This document shows, piece by piece, positions 1-6,957 of a stretch of 64,000 bases of DNA. The notes beneath the pieces were generated by a model. That model was not told the origin of the DNA. It did no database searches and saw nothing but the letters and a program-made list of their open reading frames with translations. Source of the stretch: Thiobaca trueperi. GTDB lineage: Bacteria; Pseudomonadota; Gammaproteobacteria; Chromatiales; Chromatiaceae. Where the stretch lies: contig NZ_SMAO01000008.1 of NCBI RefSeq assembly GCF_004342175.1, positions 159,066 to 223,065 of the forward strand, read 5' to 3'. Numbering within the stretch: position 1 is the first letter of the stretch; every line of letters starts with the position of its first letter. The position numbers and the translations under genes were made by a program.

Positions 1-150
1 CGCATCATCCGGCGGCTCAACATCCACGGCGACCTCAGCCCGGCGGAACGCGCCCGTCTGCTGGAAATCGCCGACCGCTGCCCGGTGCATCGCACGCTGG
101 AGTCGGTCCCGGTGATTTTGACCCGCTATGAGGAGGACGGGCCGGTGTAA
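1..150 (+). CDS. OsmC family protein, C-terminal fragment
   Basis: The frame is open from the first base and ends at TAA 148-150; the 5' part lies outside the window. The 49 visible residues contain LSPAERARLLEIADRCPVHR followed by TLES, the typical C-terminus of OsmC/YhfA-type proteins with the conserved Cys of the RCPVHRTL motif. Members act as thiol-dependent peroxidases or in related redox functions in the cytoplasm. Its last 25 bases overlap the 3' end of the convergent yhaV gene. Family assignment is firm; the subgroup cannot be decided from this piece. Confidence 0.8.
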   Translation, partial: RIIRRLNIHGDLSPAERARLLEIADRCPVHRTLESVPVILTRYEEDGPV

Positions 151-647
151 GCGCCCGCAATCGCTTGCATGCGCGCTGTGCAGGCGTGCGCCTCGACCAG
201 AAGCTGATCCCAATCGTCTGGCGGATGTCCGCTGTCCAGCATGTGACGAAAGATCCGATAGGCGTCATCGTCGCGCTCGTAGGCGCGTTTGGTGTCTTCG
301 TCGTTCACCCAGGCGTAGACGATCATCCTGCTCGGCGCGTGATAGCGGAAGAACAGACGGTATTGCTGAAAAAACTTGGCGCGGAACCAGTGTCGGCGTG
401 CATCGCCAAGGGTGTTTCCCTGCCGGTACTCGACGCGCGTCGGGTCTTGCGGGATGACCTCAAACGCCAGTCTGGCGGTGGCTGCCAGCCGCTTGCTTGC
501 ATTCTTCTTCACATAACCGACCGGATCCTTCAGCTTGAGTGCTTCGACCTGCCGGATCAGCGTTTCAAGCTGCTCAAGAAACAGGGGATGGGCGAAGATC
601 GTCCAGCCATTGACGATCAACGGCAACAGGCGGTTGTGTTCACTCAT
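126..647 (-). CDS. yhaV: Type II toxin YhaV
   Basis: A protein of 173 residues, the usual length for YhaV, a ribonuclease toxin of the RelE superfamily. Visible family features are the N-terminal VNGWTIFAHPLFLEQ segment and the central RHWFRAKFFQQYRLFFRYH block, followed by IVYAWVNDEDTKRAYE. The ATG at 647 was chosen because it starts MSEHNRLLPL and overlaps the upstream antitoxin stop by 8 bp, as expected for a translationally coupled pair. An in-frame upstream start would add 14 residues inside the antitoxin gene. The 3' end runs 25 bp into the convergent OsmC-family gene, so the two transcripts are complementary at their ends. Confidence 0.9.
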   Translation of the reverse strand: MSEHNRLLPLIVNGWTIFAHPLFLEQLETLIRQVEALKLKDPVGYVKKNASKRLAATARLAFEVIPQDPTRVEYRQGNTLGDARRHWFRAKFFQQYRLFFRYHAPSRMIVYAWVNDEDTKRAYERDDDAYRIFRHMLDSGHPPDDWDQLLVEAHACTARMQAIAGAYTGPSSS

Positions 648-969
648 CGTCTGCCGACAGGGGCCGGTCGAGATCCACGTCCACGCCATCAGTCAGCGAC
701 TGGATACGTTGTAACAGATGGGGGTCGAACATTTGGATGCGCTCGGGATGGCTCGCCATGTCGTCGGCCAGAAAACGCAAGAATTGCGAGAGGACGGGGT
801 CATGATCCTCAGCTTGAGCGGCCCGCGTGATGACAACCTCACCGTCGGCGAGGATGGTGTAATGGATTCTGTCACGCTTGCCCAATTTGAGCGCGCGGCG
901 AACGCTCTCCGGGACAGTGGTCTGATAACGGTCGGTGAGCGTCGATTCAGCGTCAAGCATGGCGGGCAT
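640..969 (-). CDS. prlF: Type II antitoxin PrlF
   Basis: A 109-residue antitoxin with an N-terminal AbrB/SpoVT-like DNA-binding region (ESTLTDRYQTTVPESVRRAL) and the PrlF/SohA signature of a FLRFLADDM stretch and an acidic tail ending SADDE. It neutralises YhaV and, by analogy with Escherichia coli PrlF, should autorepress the operon. The ATG at 969 gives an N-terminus MPAMLDAEST that fits the family and has a GGA-type ribosome site upstream; ATG 1002 would give a longer form. It precedes yhaV with an 8-bp overlap. A perfect palindrome lies about 60 bp upstream. Confidence 0.88.
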   Translation of the reverse strand: MPAMLDAESTLTDRYQTTVPESVRRALKLGKRDRIHYTILADGEVVITRAAQAEDHDPVLSQFLRFLADDMASHPERIQMFDPHLLQRIQSLTDGVDVDLDRPLSADDE

Positions 970-1004
970 GGCTTTTCCAGTGAATGGAGTCGTGGATTGC
1001 ATAC

Positions 1005-1040
1005 ATCCTAGTGCTGACACGCAGACAATGCAATTGCATT
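1005..1040 (-). promoter_or_regulatory. Candidate prlF-yhaV promoter with palindromic operator
   Basis: On the minus strand TTGCAT (1033-1028) and TAGGAT (1010-1005) are separated by 17 bp, a plausible sigma70 promoter. The -35 hexamer lies inside the perfect 14-bp palindrome AATGCAATTGCATT (1027-1040), a plausible binding site for an autorepressing PrlF dimer. The palindrome touches the stop codon of the upstream glycosyltransferase gene. Operator function is inferred from position and symmetry only. Confidence 0.45.
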
Positions 1041-2616
1041 ACAGGATCCGGGGCACATAGCGGTAGAGATGCCACACATGCAGCGGATGCCGACAGGGCG
1101 CGGTCGCGGCTGCCTGCAAGGACGAACCCAGACAGTCGAACAGGGTGCGCCGGGTGTCGGCGGTGAAGCCGGCGATGTCAGGCGGTGCGCCGAAACGGCT
1201 GACCAGCCAGAAGGGCTCGTTCACGGCTTCCGGCGTGATGCGCGGGGCGATCCGGCCCCGTAGATATTCGGACGGACGGGTGAGACCGGGCCACTGGCTG
1301 GTGTGCAGATCCGGGCGATAGAAGCGCAGCATGGCGGTGGTCTGATAGCGGTCGGCATAGACCGGCGGTTCCAGTTCGCCGACCGCCTGCGCCAGCTCGG
1401 CGAAGCCATGCGTCTCGCGCAGGATGCGGTTCTGGCTGTCGGGCAGCGGCAGCAGGCCGGTGGCGGCATGGATGGCGTAGAGACTGACCAGCAGCAGATT
1501 GGCGGCAACCGCCGCCAGCGCCCAGCCCCACACCCGCCGCAGCCAGATGGCGGCCAGCGGCGCGGCGGCGAGCAGATACATGACCGGCCAGTTGGCTTCG
1601 ACTTCGCTCGTCAATGACACAAGAGCGAAAAAGCCCAGCGGAAACAGGGTCGCGGCGATCAGCAGCTCGCGCGCCGGTCGCGACAGACTGGATGCAGCCG
1701 CCGTCTTCGGTATGGATTCAGTTCGACCCGCCAGCCAGGGCGCCAGCAGCAGCGGCACCGCGATCAGTCCCCAGAACCCCAGTTGAGTCGCCACATAGCC
1801 GAGCAGACTGGTGAGTCGCTCGCCCGGTGACTGCGGGCCTGAATGCTCGATGGTCTCGGCGGTCGCCGCAAGCAGCGGGCCGGCATCGGTGGCGAAACCA
1901 TGACCGAACTGAAAGCGCATGGTCAGCCAGTCATGCTGCGCGTTCCAGAGGATGTTCGGTGCGAACACCAGCAGCGCCGCCAGCGCCCCCAGATAGGGCC
2001 AGGGCGTGCGCAGCGCACGCGGGTCGGCGCGCAGGATGGCCCACAGGAACACCGGGCCGATCAGCACCATGGTGTATTTGCCGAGCAGACCCAGGCCGAC
2101 CGCCGCCCCCGCCGTCAGCCAGCGTCGGCGATCCCCGGCCAGGGCGCGCTCGCCTTCGTGCAGCGCCAGCGCCCAGGCCAGCGCGAGCGCGGTATCCGGG
2201 GTGGTGATGACACCGCCGGCGAGTCCCGGCAGGGTCGCGAAGACCAGAATCAGCGCGAGCCCCAGATCGCGCCGGTCGGTCAGCCCGCCGTGACGATAGA
2301 AACGGGCGAGCACCCAGAGCGTGAGCAGTCCGGCGAGGAGTCCACCGAGGCGGGCCATGAAGGCCGATCCCGGCTCCAGCAGGGTCGTGATCCCGAGCAG
2401 TGCGACCCCTGGCGGGTGGTCGAAATAACCCCAGGCCAGACTGCGCGCCCAGTCGAAATAATAGGCTTCGTCCTGCGTCACTGGCAGCAGCGCGGCGATG
2501 GCCAGCCGCCAGGCGGCCATGACGGCGATCAGGAGCAGCAGCAGAAGCCGCCAGGGATGTGCGGAAGCGATGAGGTTGTGGGGCATGCGGGCCTTATTTC
2601 TGTCGATTTGGCGCAT
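1039..2616 (-). CDS. GT39-family membrane glycosyltransferase (ArnT/PMT-like)
   Basis: About 525 residues with a hydrophobic N-terminal helix (LLLLLLIAVMAAWRLAIAAL) followed by DEAYYFDWARSLAWGYFDHP, the acidic first-loop motif of the dolichyl/undecaprenyl-phosphate-mannose family that includes ArnT. Ten or more further hydrophobic segments follow and the C-terminal third is soluble. Such enzymes move a sugar from a polyprenyl-phosphate carrier onto lipid A, protein or other envelope targets at the inner membrane. The acceptor cannot be told from sequence. Starts are GTG 2619, ATG 2616 and ATG 2586; the last has an AAGG site in front of it and may be the true one. No other glycan gene is adjacent. 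Confidence 0.8.
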   Translation of the reverse strand: MRQIDRNKARMPHNLIASAHPWRLLLLLLIAVMAAWRLAIAALLPVTQDEAYYFDWARSLAWGYFDHPPGVALLGITTLLEPGSAFMARLGGLLAGLLTLWVLARFYRHGGLTDRRDLGLALILVFATLPGLAGGVITTPDTALALAWALALHEGERALAGDRRRWLTAGAAVGLGLLGKYTMVLIGPVFLWAILRADPRALRTPWPYLGALAALLVFAPNILWNAQHDWLTMRFQFGHGFATDAGPLLAATAETIEHSGPQSPGERLTSLLGYVATQLGFWGLIAVPLLLAPWLAGRTESIPKTAAASSLSRPARELLIAATLFPLGFFALVSLTSEVEANWPVMYLLAAAPLAAIWLRRVWGWALAAVAANLLLVSLYAIHAATGLLPLPDSQNRILRETHGFAELAQAVGELEPPVYADRYQTTAMLRFYRPDLHTSQWPGLTRPSEYLRGRIAPRITPEAVNEPFWLVSRFGAPPDIAGFTADTRRTLFDCLGSSLQAAATAPCRHPLHVWHLYRYVPRIL

Positions 2617-2665
2617 CACGGATCTTGGCGGAGACGCGGATTAAAATTTTAAATTTTTTAATGCC

Positions 2666-2752
2666 TTAAATCGCGCCAGCTCCGGTGGTCGTCAATGCTG
2701 CCAAGATTTGTTCAAGCCAACAACATCGCATACCGCACTGGGTGCGATTTAA
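2666..2752 (-). repeat. 86-bp-family element, copy a (reverse)
   Basis: An 87-bp element bounded by TTAAATCGCGCC (2666-2677) and GGTGCGATTTAA (2741-2752), an 11-of-12 inverted repeat. Read on the minus strand it carries the family core CAGTGCGGTATGCGATGTT. The AT-rich tract 2640-2665 lies on its left, like the spacer in the paired copies, but no forward partner is present. The TAA stop of the transaldolase gene (2751-2749) falls inside its right end. Confidence 0.8.
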
Positions 2753-3720
2753 CCGCTCTGGCTGACCTCCTGGACGAACTGCTCCAGTTTGCGGGTGTCG
2801 GCGGCGAACACCCGGATGCCTTCGGCGAGTTTTTCGGTCGCCATGGCGTCTTCGTTGAGCTCCCAGCGGAAAGCCGCTTCGTCGTATTCGACCCTGGCAA
2901 GATCCATCGCGCGGGCCTTCTCGGCATCCAGTTTACGCGGCAGATCGCCGTCGGTGGAAGCCAGTTCGCCGAGCAGGGCGGGCGAGATGGTCAGATAATC
3001 GCAGCCGGCGAGTTCCAGGATCTCGTCGAGATTGCGGAAACTGGCGCCCATGACGACGGTCTGGTAGCCATGACGCTTGTAATAATTGAAGATGCGTGTC
3101 ACCGAGCGCACGCCCGGATCCTCGTCTGCCGGATAGCCGGCCAGATTCTCGGCCGCTTTGTACCAGTCGAGAATGCGTCCGACGAAGGGCGAGATGAGGG
3201 TCACGCCCGCATCGGCACAGGCGACGGCCTGAGCGAAACCGAACAACAGGGTCAGATTGCAGTGAATGCCCTCACGCTCCAGCCGTTCAGCGGCGCGGAT
3301 GCCTTCCCAGGTGGAGGCGATCTTGAACAGCACCCGGCTGCCGGGGTCGATGCCGGCCTGCTGATAGAGCGCGACCAGCTCATGGGCGCGGCGCAGGGTG
3401 GCCTCGGTGTCGAACGAGAGTCGGGCGTCGATCTCGGTGGAGACCCGGCCCGGCACGATCCTGAGGATCTCGGTACCGAAATTGACCGCCAGTCTGTCCA
3501 TCGTCCAGCGTGATTGAGCGAGACGGTCGCCGTCCCCCTGCCGCTGACCGAAGAGCAGGGCGTCTTCGACCAGTTCACGATAGACCGGCAGTTGGGCCGC
3601 CTTGTAGAGCAGCGAGGGATTGGTGGTTGCATCCTGGGGCTGATAGTCGATGATCGACTGGAAATCGCCGGTATCGGCGACAACTGTGGTCATGCTCTTG
3701 AGCTGTGCGAGTTTGTTCAT
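2749..3720 (-). CDS. tal: Transaldolase
   Basis: A 323-residue transaldolase of the TalB size class. It transfers the dihydroxyacetone unit from sedoheptulose 7-phosphate to glyceraldehyde 3-phosphate in the non-oxidative pentose phosphate pathway. Signatures are [13 protein letters not shown] near residues 30-42 and the Schiff-base lysine in [12 protein letters not shown] (Lys133). The start [20 protein letters not shown] matches the family start. The gene is flanked by dispersed elements: copy a overlaps its stop codon and the paired copies b1/b2 lie upstream. It appears monocistronic. Confidence 0.96.
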   Translation of the reverse strand: MNKLAQLKSMTTVVADTGDFQSIIDYQPQDATTNPSLLYKAAQLPVYRELVEDALLFGQRQGDGDRLAQSRWTMDRLAVNFGTEILRIVPGRVSTEIDARLSFDTEATLRRAHELVALYQQAGIDPGSRVLFKIASTWEGIRAAERLEREGIHCNLTLLFGFAQAVACADAGVTLISPFVGRILDWYKAAENLAGYPADEDPGVRSVTRIFNYYKRHGYQTVVMGASFRNLDEILELAGCDYLTISPALLGELASTDGDLPRKLDAEKARAMDLARVEYDEAAFRWELNEDAMATEKLAEGIRVFAADTRKLEQFVQEVSQSG

Positions 3721-3874
3721 GGTTCGCCTCGGGATTTTTCAGTCGTCAGGTGTCAGGGGCAGTCGTCAGCGGTTGGTCTGATGTGCGTTTCGACCGGGTT
3801 CAAACGGATTGGTTTGTCATGCCGGGCGGCGGATCCTGCGGATGTTACGCCTCGAATCGCGAATCTTTCGTGAC

Positions 3875-3960
3875 TTAAACCGCGCCCGGTGCGGTATGCG
3901 ATGTTTTAGGCTGGATCGACCTTGTCAGCATCGACGACCTTGAGAGCGGGCGCGGTTTAA
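3875..3960 (+). repeat. 86-bp-family element, copy b1 (forward)
   Basis: An 86-bp element with perfect 13-bp terminal inverted repeats, TTAAACCGCGCCC (3875-3887) and GGGCGCGGTTTAA (3948-3960). Its interior begins GGTGCGGTATGCGATGTTTT. Fifteen AT-rich bases (3961-3975) separate it from copy b2, a divergent copy in the opposite orientation. Confidence 0.9.
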
Positions 3961-3975
3961 GAAAAATATAAAATT

Positions 3976-4061
3976 TTAAACCGCGTCGCCGCCAAGGTCC
4001 GTGGATGTGCCAAACGTCGAATTCACTCGAAACTCAGCATCTCGCGCTGGACGCGGTTTAA
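3976..4061 (-). repeat. 86-bp-family element, copy b2 (reverse)
   Basis: Also 86 bp, with perfect 12-bp ends TTAAACCGCGTC (3976-3987) and GACGCGGTTTAA (4050-4061). Its reverse complement aligns with b1 along the whole length with many substitutions but equal length. b1 plus b2 therefore form one large inverted repeat around an AT-rich spacer. It ends 23 bp before the CHAD gene start. Confidence 0.88.
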
Positions 4062-4084
4062 GTGAGTCGCCAGGGAGTGATTGA

Positions 4085-5041
4085 ATGAGTGAGTCATCCA
4101 GACCCGATAGGCCGCTCGACCCGACTGAGGACGCCGATGTCGTTGTCAGGACGATTCTGCGCGGCCTGTTCTCAACCCTGTTGGCAACGCTCGACGGGGT
4201 GCGGGCGAATGAGGATCCCGAGCCGCTGCACGATCTGCGCGTCGCCACCCGACGGATCCGTTCGGTGCTGACGCAGGTGCGCGGCGTCTTTCCCGAGCAT
4301 GAGGTGGCCGATTACAAGGCCCGCTTCGCCTGGCTCCAGGGCGTGACCGGCCCGGTGCGCGATCTGGATGTCTATCTGCTCGGTTTCGAGACCGACCGGC
4401 AATGTCTTCCGGCCCCGCTGCGACCCTGTCTTGAACCGCTGCACGCGGAGCTGTCGCACCGTTACGACGATGAGCGAGGGCATCTGCTGACCGCGCTCGA
4501 CTCTGACGCCTTTGTCCGACTGATTGAGGACTGGCGTGTCTTTCTGGACGCGCCGGTCGCCGCGCAGCGACCGGGACAGATCATCCCCGTCAACGCCCGG
4601 CGTCCCATCAAGGCCGTCGCCGATGCACAGATCCGGCGTCTGGCGAAGCGCGTGCGGCGCGAAGGGCGGGCGATCCGCCCGGACTCGCCACCCGAGGCGC
4701 TCCATGCGCTGCGCAAGCATTGCAAGAAGCTGCGCTACCTGATGGAGTTTTTCCAGGGTCTCTATCCGAAGCGCGACATCCGCCAGCTCATCGATCTGCT
4801 CAAGACCCTGCTCGATCAACTCGGACACTTTCAGGATCTGAGCGTCCAGGCCCGCTATCTGACCGAACTGGCGCGGCATCTGCACGAGACGGGACAGGCC
4901 GGGACGGACACCCTGCTGGCAATGGGCGCACTGATCGGGCGCCTGCTGGAGCGCCAGCAGGTCGCCCGCGACGCCTTCGACGAGGTCTTCGCCGGCTATC
5001 TGGACCCATCGCATCAGCGATTGCTGCGTGCGCTCTTCTAA
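4085..5041 (+). CDS. CHAD domain-containing protein
   Basis: A 318-residue, mostly alpha-helical protein with two CHAD-type repeats: HDLRVATRRIRSVL near residues 43-56 and LHALRKHCKKLRYLMEFFQG near residues 206-225. Conserved His, Arg and Lys in these helices make the basic surface that binds inorganic polyphosphate in this family. The CYTH/triphosphatase domain often fused to CHAD is missing. Cytoplasmic, with no signal peptide. The start is ATG 4085 with GGGAG upstream. The TAA stop (5039-5041) lies inside the terminal repeat of element c. The function, polyphosphate-granule binding, is inferred from the family. Confidence 0.9.
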   Translation: MSESSRPDRPLDPTEDADVVVRTILRGLFSTLLATLDGVRANEDPEPLHDLRVATRRIRSVLTQVRGVFPEHEVADYKARFAWLQGVTGPVRDLDVYLLGFETDRQCLPAPLRPCLEPLHAELSHRYDDERGHLLTALDSDAFVRLIEDWRVFLDAPVAAQRPGQIIPVNARRPIKAVADAQIRRLAKRVRREGRAIRPDSPPEALHALRKHCKKLRYLMEFFQGLYPKRDIRQLIDLLKTLLDQLGHFQDLSVQARYLTELARHLHETGQAGTDTLLAMGALIGRLLERQQVARDAFDEVFAGYLDPSHQRLLRALF

Positions 5042-5124
5042 ACCGCGCCCGGTGCGGCATGTGATCGTTGAGGATTGAATCGGCCTTGGCAGAATCGACG
5101 GACGTTCGAGTGGGCGCGGTTTAA
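5038..5124 (+). repeat. 86-bp-family element, copy c (forward, single)
   Basis: An 87-bp element from CTAAACCGCGCCC (5038-5050) to GGGCGCGGTTTAA (5112-5124), with 12 of 13 terminal bases matching. The interior begins GGTGCGGCATGTGATCGTT, as in b1. It fills the gap between the CHAD stop codon, which it overlaps, and the ribosome site of the next gene. No AT-rich spacer or partner copy is present. Confidence 0.88.
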
Positions 5125-5137
5125 CAGGAGCCTCAAA

Positions 5138-5671
5138 ATGAATCAGTCAGACTTCGCGCTGGTGGCCGACGCACTGAGCTTCGCCGCGCACAAGCACCGG
5201 GATCAGCGGCGCAAGGATCGTGAGGCGTCGCCCTATATCAATCATCCCATCGCACTGATGCGGGTGCTGGCGCTGGAGGCCGGCGTGCAGGATCCGCTGC
5301 TGCTCTGTGCCGCCCTGCTGCATGACACGGTGGAGGATACGCAGACCACGCCCGACGAACTGGCCGAGCGTTTCGGCCCCGCGATCCGCGATCTGGTGAT
5401 GGAGGTCACGGACGACAAAAGCCTGCCCAAGGCCGAGCGCAAGGCCTTGCAGATCCGGCATGCGGCGGGTGCGAGCGAGCGGGCGCGACTGCTGAAGCTG
5501 GCCGACAAGATCTGCAATCTGCGCGACATGGCCGACAGCCCGCCGCATGACTGGGATCTCCAGCGCCGCCGGGAATATTTCGACTGGGTTGCCGCCGTGG
5601 TGGAACAGGTGCGGGGAACGCATTCAGGACTGGAGCAAATCTTCGATCTGGCCTATGCTCGCCGCCCCTGA
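5138..5671 (+). CDS. HD-domain phosphohydrolase (MESH1/SpoT hydrolase-like)
   Basis: A 177-residue single-domain protein. It has HKHRDQRRKD near residue 18, YINHPIA near 33 and the metal-binding LLHDTVEDT motif (His62-Asp63, Glu66-Asp67), followed by KLADKICNLRDM. This pattern matches the (p)ppGpp hydrolase domain of RelA/SpoT and the stand-alone MESH1 type, so it probably removes the 3'-pyrophosphate of ppGpp or acts on a related nucleotide. No synthetase, TGS or ACT domain is attached. ATG 5138 is preceded by AGGAG; upstream in-frame codons lie inside repeat c and were rejected. Confidence 0.85.
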   Translation: MNQSDFALVADALSFAAHKHRDQRRKDREASPYINHPIALMRVLALEAGVQDPLLLCAALLHDTVEDTQTTPDELAERFGPAIRDLVMEVTDDKSLPKAERKALQIRHAAGASERARLLKLADKICNLRDMADSPPHDWDLQRRREYFDWVAAVVEQVRGTHSGLEQIFDLAYARRP

Positions 5672-5708
5672 GCGACCCGCTTCACAGGCTGGTTCGCCCG
5701 GATCATCG

Positions 5709-5734
5709 ACCGCCGCACTCAGCGGCGGTTTTGC
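5709..5734 (+). terminator. Probable rho-independent terminator
   Basis: An 8-bp GC-rich stem, ACCGCCGC paired around a short loop with GCGGCGGT, followed by TTTTG. It lies 38 bp after the HD gene and 40 bp before the TerC-family gene and would end the CHAD-HD transcript. Confidence 0.6.
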
Positions 5735-5775
5735 GTTGCGTTTTATTCACCCCTGCTGAACCCTGGAGCAATCGT

Positions 5776-6792
5776 ATGGAGCATTTCGGATTTCCGACCG
5801 AAACCATCGTCATTTTTTTGACCGTGGTCGGCGTCTCACTGTATCTGGATCTGTTCTCGCATCGGCACACCACTGAAATCAGCGTCTCGAACGCGGCCAA
5901 ATGGTCGGCGTTCTGGGTGTTCCTGGCGCTCTGTTTTTATGGCTATCTCTGGGGACGTTTCTCCAAGGAATGGGCCGATCTCTATCTCGCCGGCTATTTC
6001 CTCGAAAAGAGTCTGTCGGTGGACAATCTGATGGTCTTCATGGCCATCTTCGCCTCCTTTGGCATCAAATCCGGCCTCCAGCACCGCATCCTCTACTGGG
6101 GTATCCTCGGCGCGCTGCTGTTCCGGGCGCTCTTCGTGCTGATCGGCGCCAGTCTCTTCATGGCCAGCCCCTGGGTCGGGTTCGTCTTTGCCGCACTGGT
6201 TGCCTGGAGCGGCGTGCAGATGCTCAAGAGCCGTGGCGATGGCGAAGAGATCGAGGATTACGGCAATCACTGGAGCGTGCGTCTGACCGGCAGGGCGATG
6301 CCGATTTACACCCGGCTGCATTTCGACCGTTTCTTCGTCAAGCATGAGGAATTGTTCGTCGGTCGCGAGGAGGCCGAGCGACATGCCCAGGTCACTCGTA
6401 AAGGGCTCATCTATGCGACCCCCGCCTTCCTCTGTCTGGCGACCATCGAAACCTCGGACCTCGCCTTTTCATTCGACTCCGTGCCAGCGGTCATCGCCGT
6501 GACCCAGGAACCGCTCCTGGTCTATGCCGCCATGATCTTCGCCATCCTCGGTCTGCGCAGTCTCTATTTCGTGCTGGCGGCGCTGACCCGTTATCTGGTC
6601 CATCTGGAAAAGGCCGTCATCGCGCTGCTCTTCTTCATCGCGGCGAAAATGGCGCTGCAATCCTGGAACCACGCCATCGGCGATACCGGGCTGCATATCT
6701 CGCCGGGAACCAGCCTCATGATCGTGCTTGGCATGCTGGCGATCGGCGTCATCGCCTCGCTGGTCTTTCCCGAGAAAAAAGACACCGCTTAA
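5776..6792 (+). CDS. TerC/Alx family membrane protein
   Basis: A 338-residue integral membrane protein with about nine hydrophobic segments. The family hallmarks are SVDNLMVFMAIFASFGI in the first half and TSDLAFSFDSVPAVIAVTQ in the second; their acidic residues within membrane helices are thought to bind metal ions, mainly manganese. Alx/TerC proteins are linked to Mn(II) export, cotranslocational metalation and tellurite resistance. ATG 5776 (MEHFGFPTETIVIF) was preferred over an upstream codon because a GGAG site precedes it. The gene lies about 40 kb from the Ter stress operon, so any functional link is inference. Confidence 0.9.
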   Translation: MEHFGFPTETIVIFLTVVGVSLYLDLFSHRHTTEISVSNAAKWSAFWVFLALCFYGYLWGRFSKEWADLYLAGYFLEKSLSVDNLMVFMAIFASFGIKSGLQHRILYWGILGALLFRALFVLIGASLFMASPWVGFVFAALVAWSGVQMLKSRGDGEEIEDYGNHWSVRLTGRAMPIYTRLHFDRFFVKHEELFVGREEAERHAQVTRKGLIYATPAFLCLATIETSDLAFSFDSVPAVIAVTQEPLLVYAAMIFAILGLRSLYFVLAALTRYLVHLEKAVIALLFFIAAKMALQSWNHAIGDTGLHISPGTSLMIVLGMLAIGVIASLVFPEKKDTA

Positions 6793-6831
6793 GGTGATTT
6801 TCTGAAGGCTCCATACCGGATAACACGCCAC

Positions 6832-6910
6832 GAATAGACAGGATTAACAGGTGATTGTTTTAAATCCTGTTAATCCTGTCCAATTGGCGGTCTTTCAGGC
6901 TGGTAGAAAC
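6832..6910. repeat. GATTAACAGG dispersed repeat, copy R1
   Basis: GACAGGATTAACAGG and CCTGTTAATCCTGTC form a long imperfect hairpin. It is followed by CCAATTGGCGGTCTTTCAGG, a flank shared with copy R4. It sits between the TerC-family gene and the convergent mutS. Confidence 0.85.
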
Positions 6911-6957
6911 TTTCCCGGAAAGCGTCCAGGCGCCCGGCTGGAGTCGCATGGGCCGGG

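Larger units (their letters stand above)
3721..4084. other. 364-bp intergenic region between tal and the CHAD gene
   Basis: The divergent tal and CHAD genes leave 364 bp. Positions 3875-4061 hold two copies of the 86-bp repeat. The remaining 3721-3874 shows no convincing gene, RNA or promoter by eye. Confidence 0.6.

Noticed and set aside
3875..4061. CRISPR-like repeat-spacer array
   Set aside because: Only two copies, in opposite orientation, each with internal inverted ends and variable interior; no cas genes nearby.
5672..5775. yybP-ykoY manganese riboswitch before the TerC-family gene
   Set aside because: Only 104 bp are available and most is a simple terminator hairpin; the conserved riboswitch loops are not seen.
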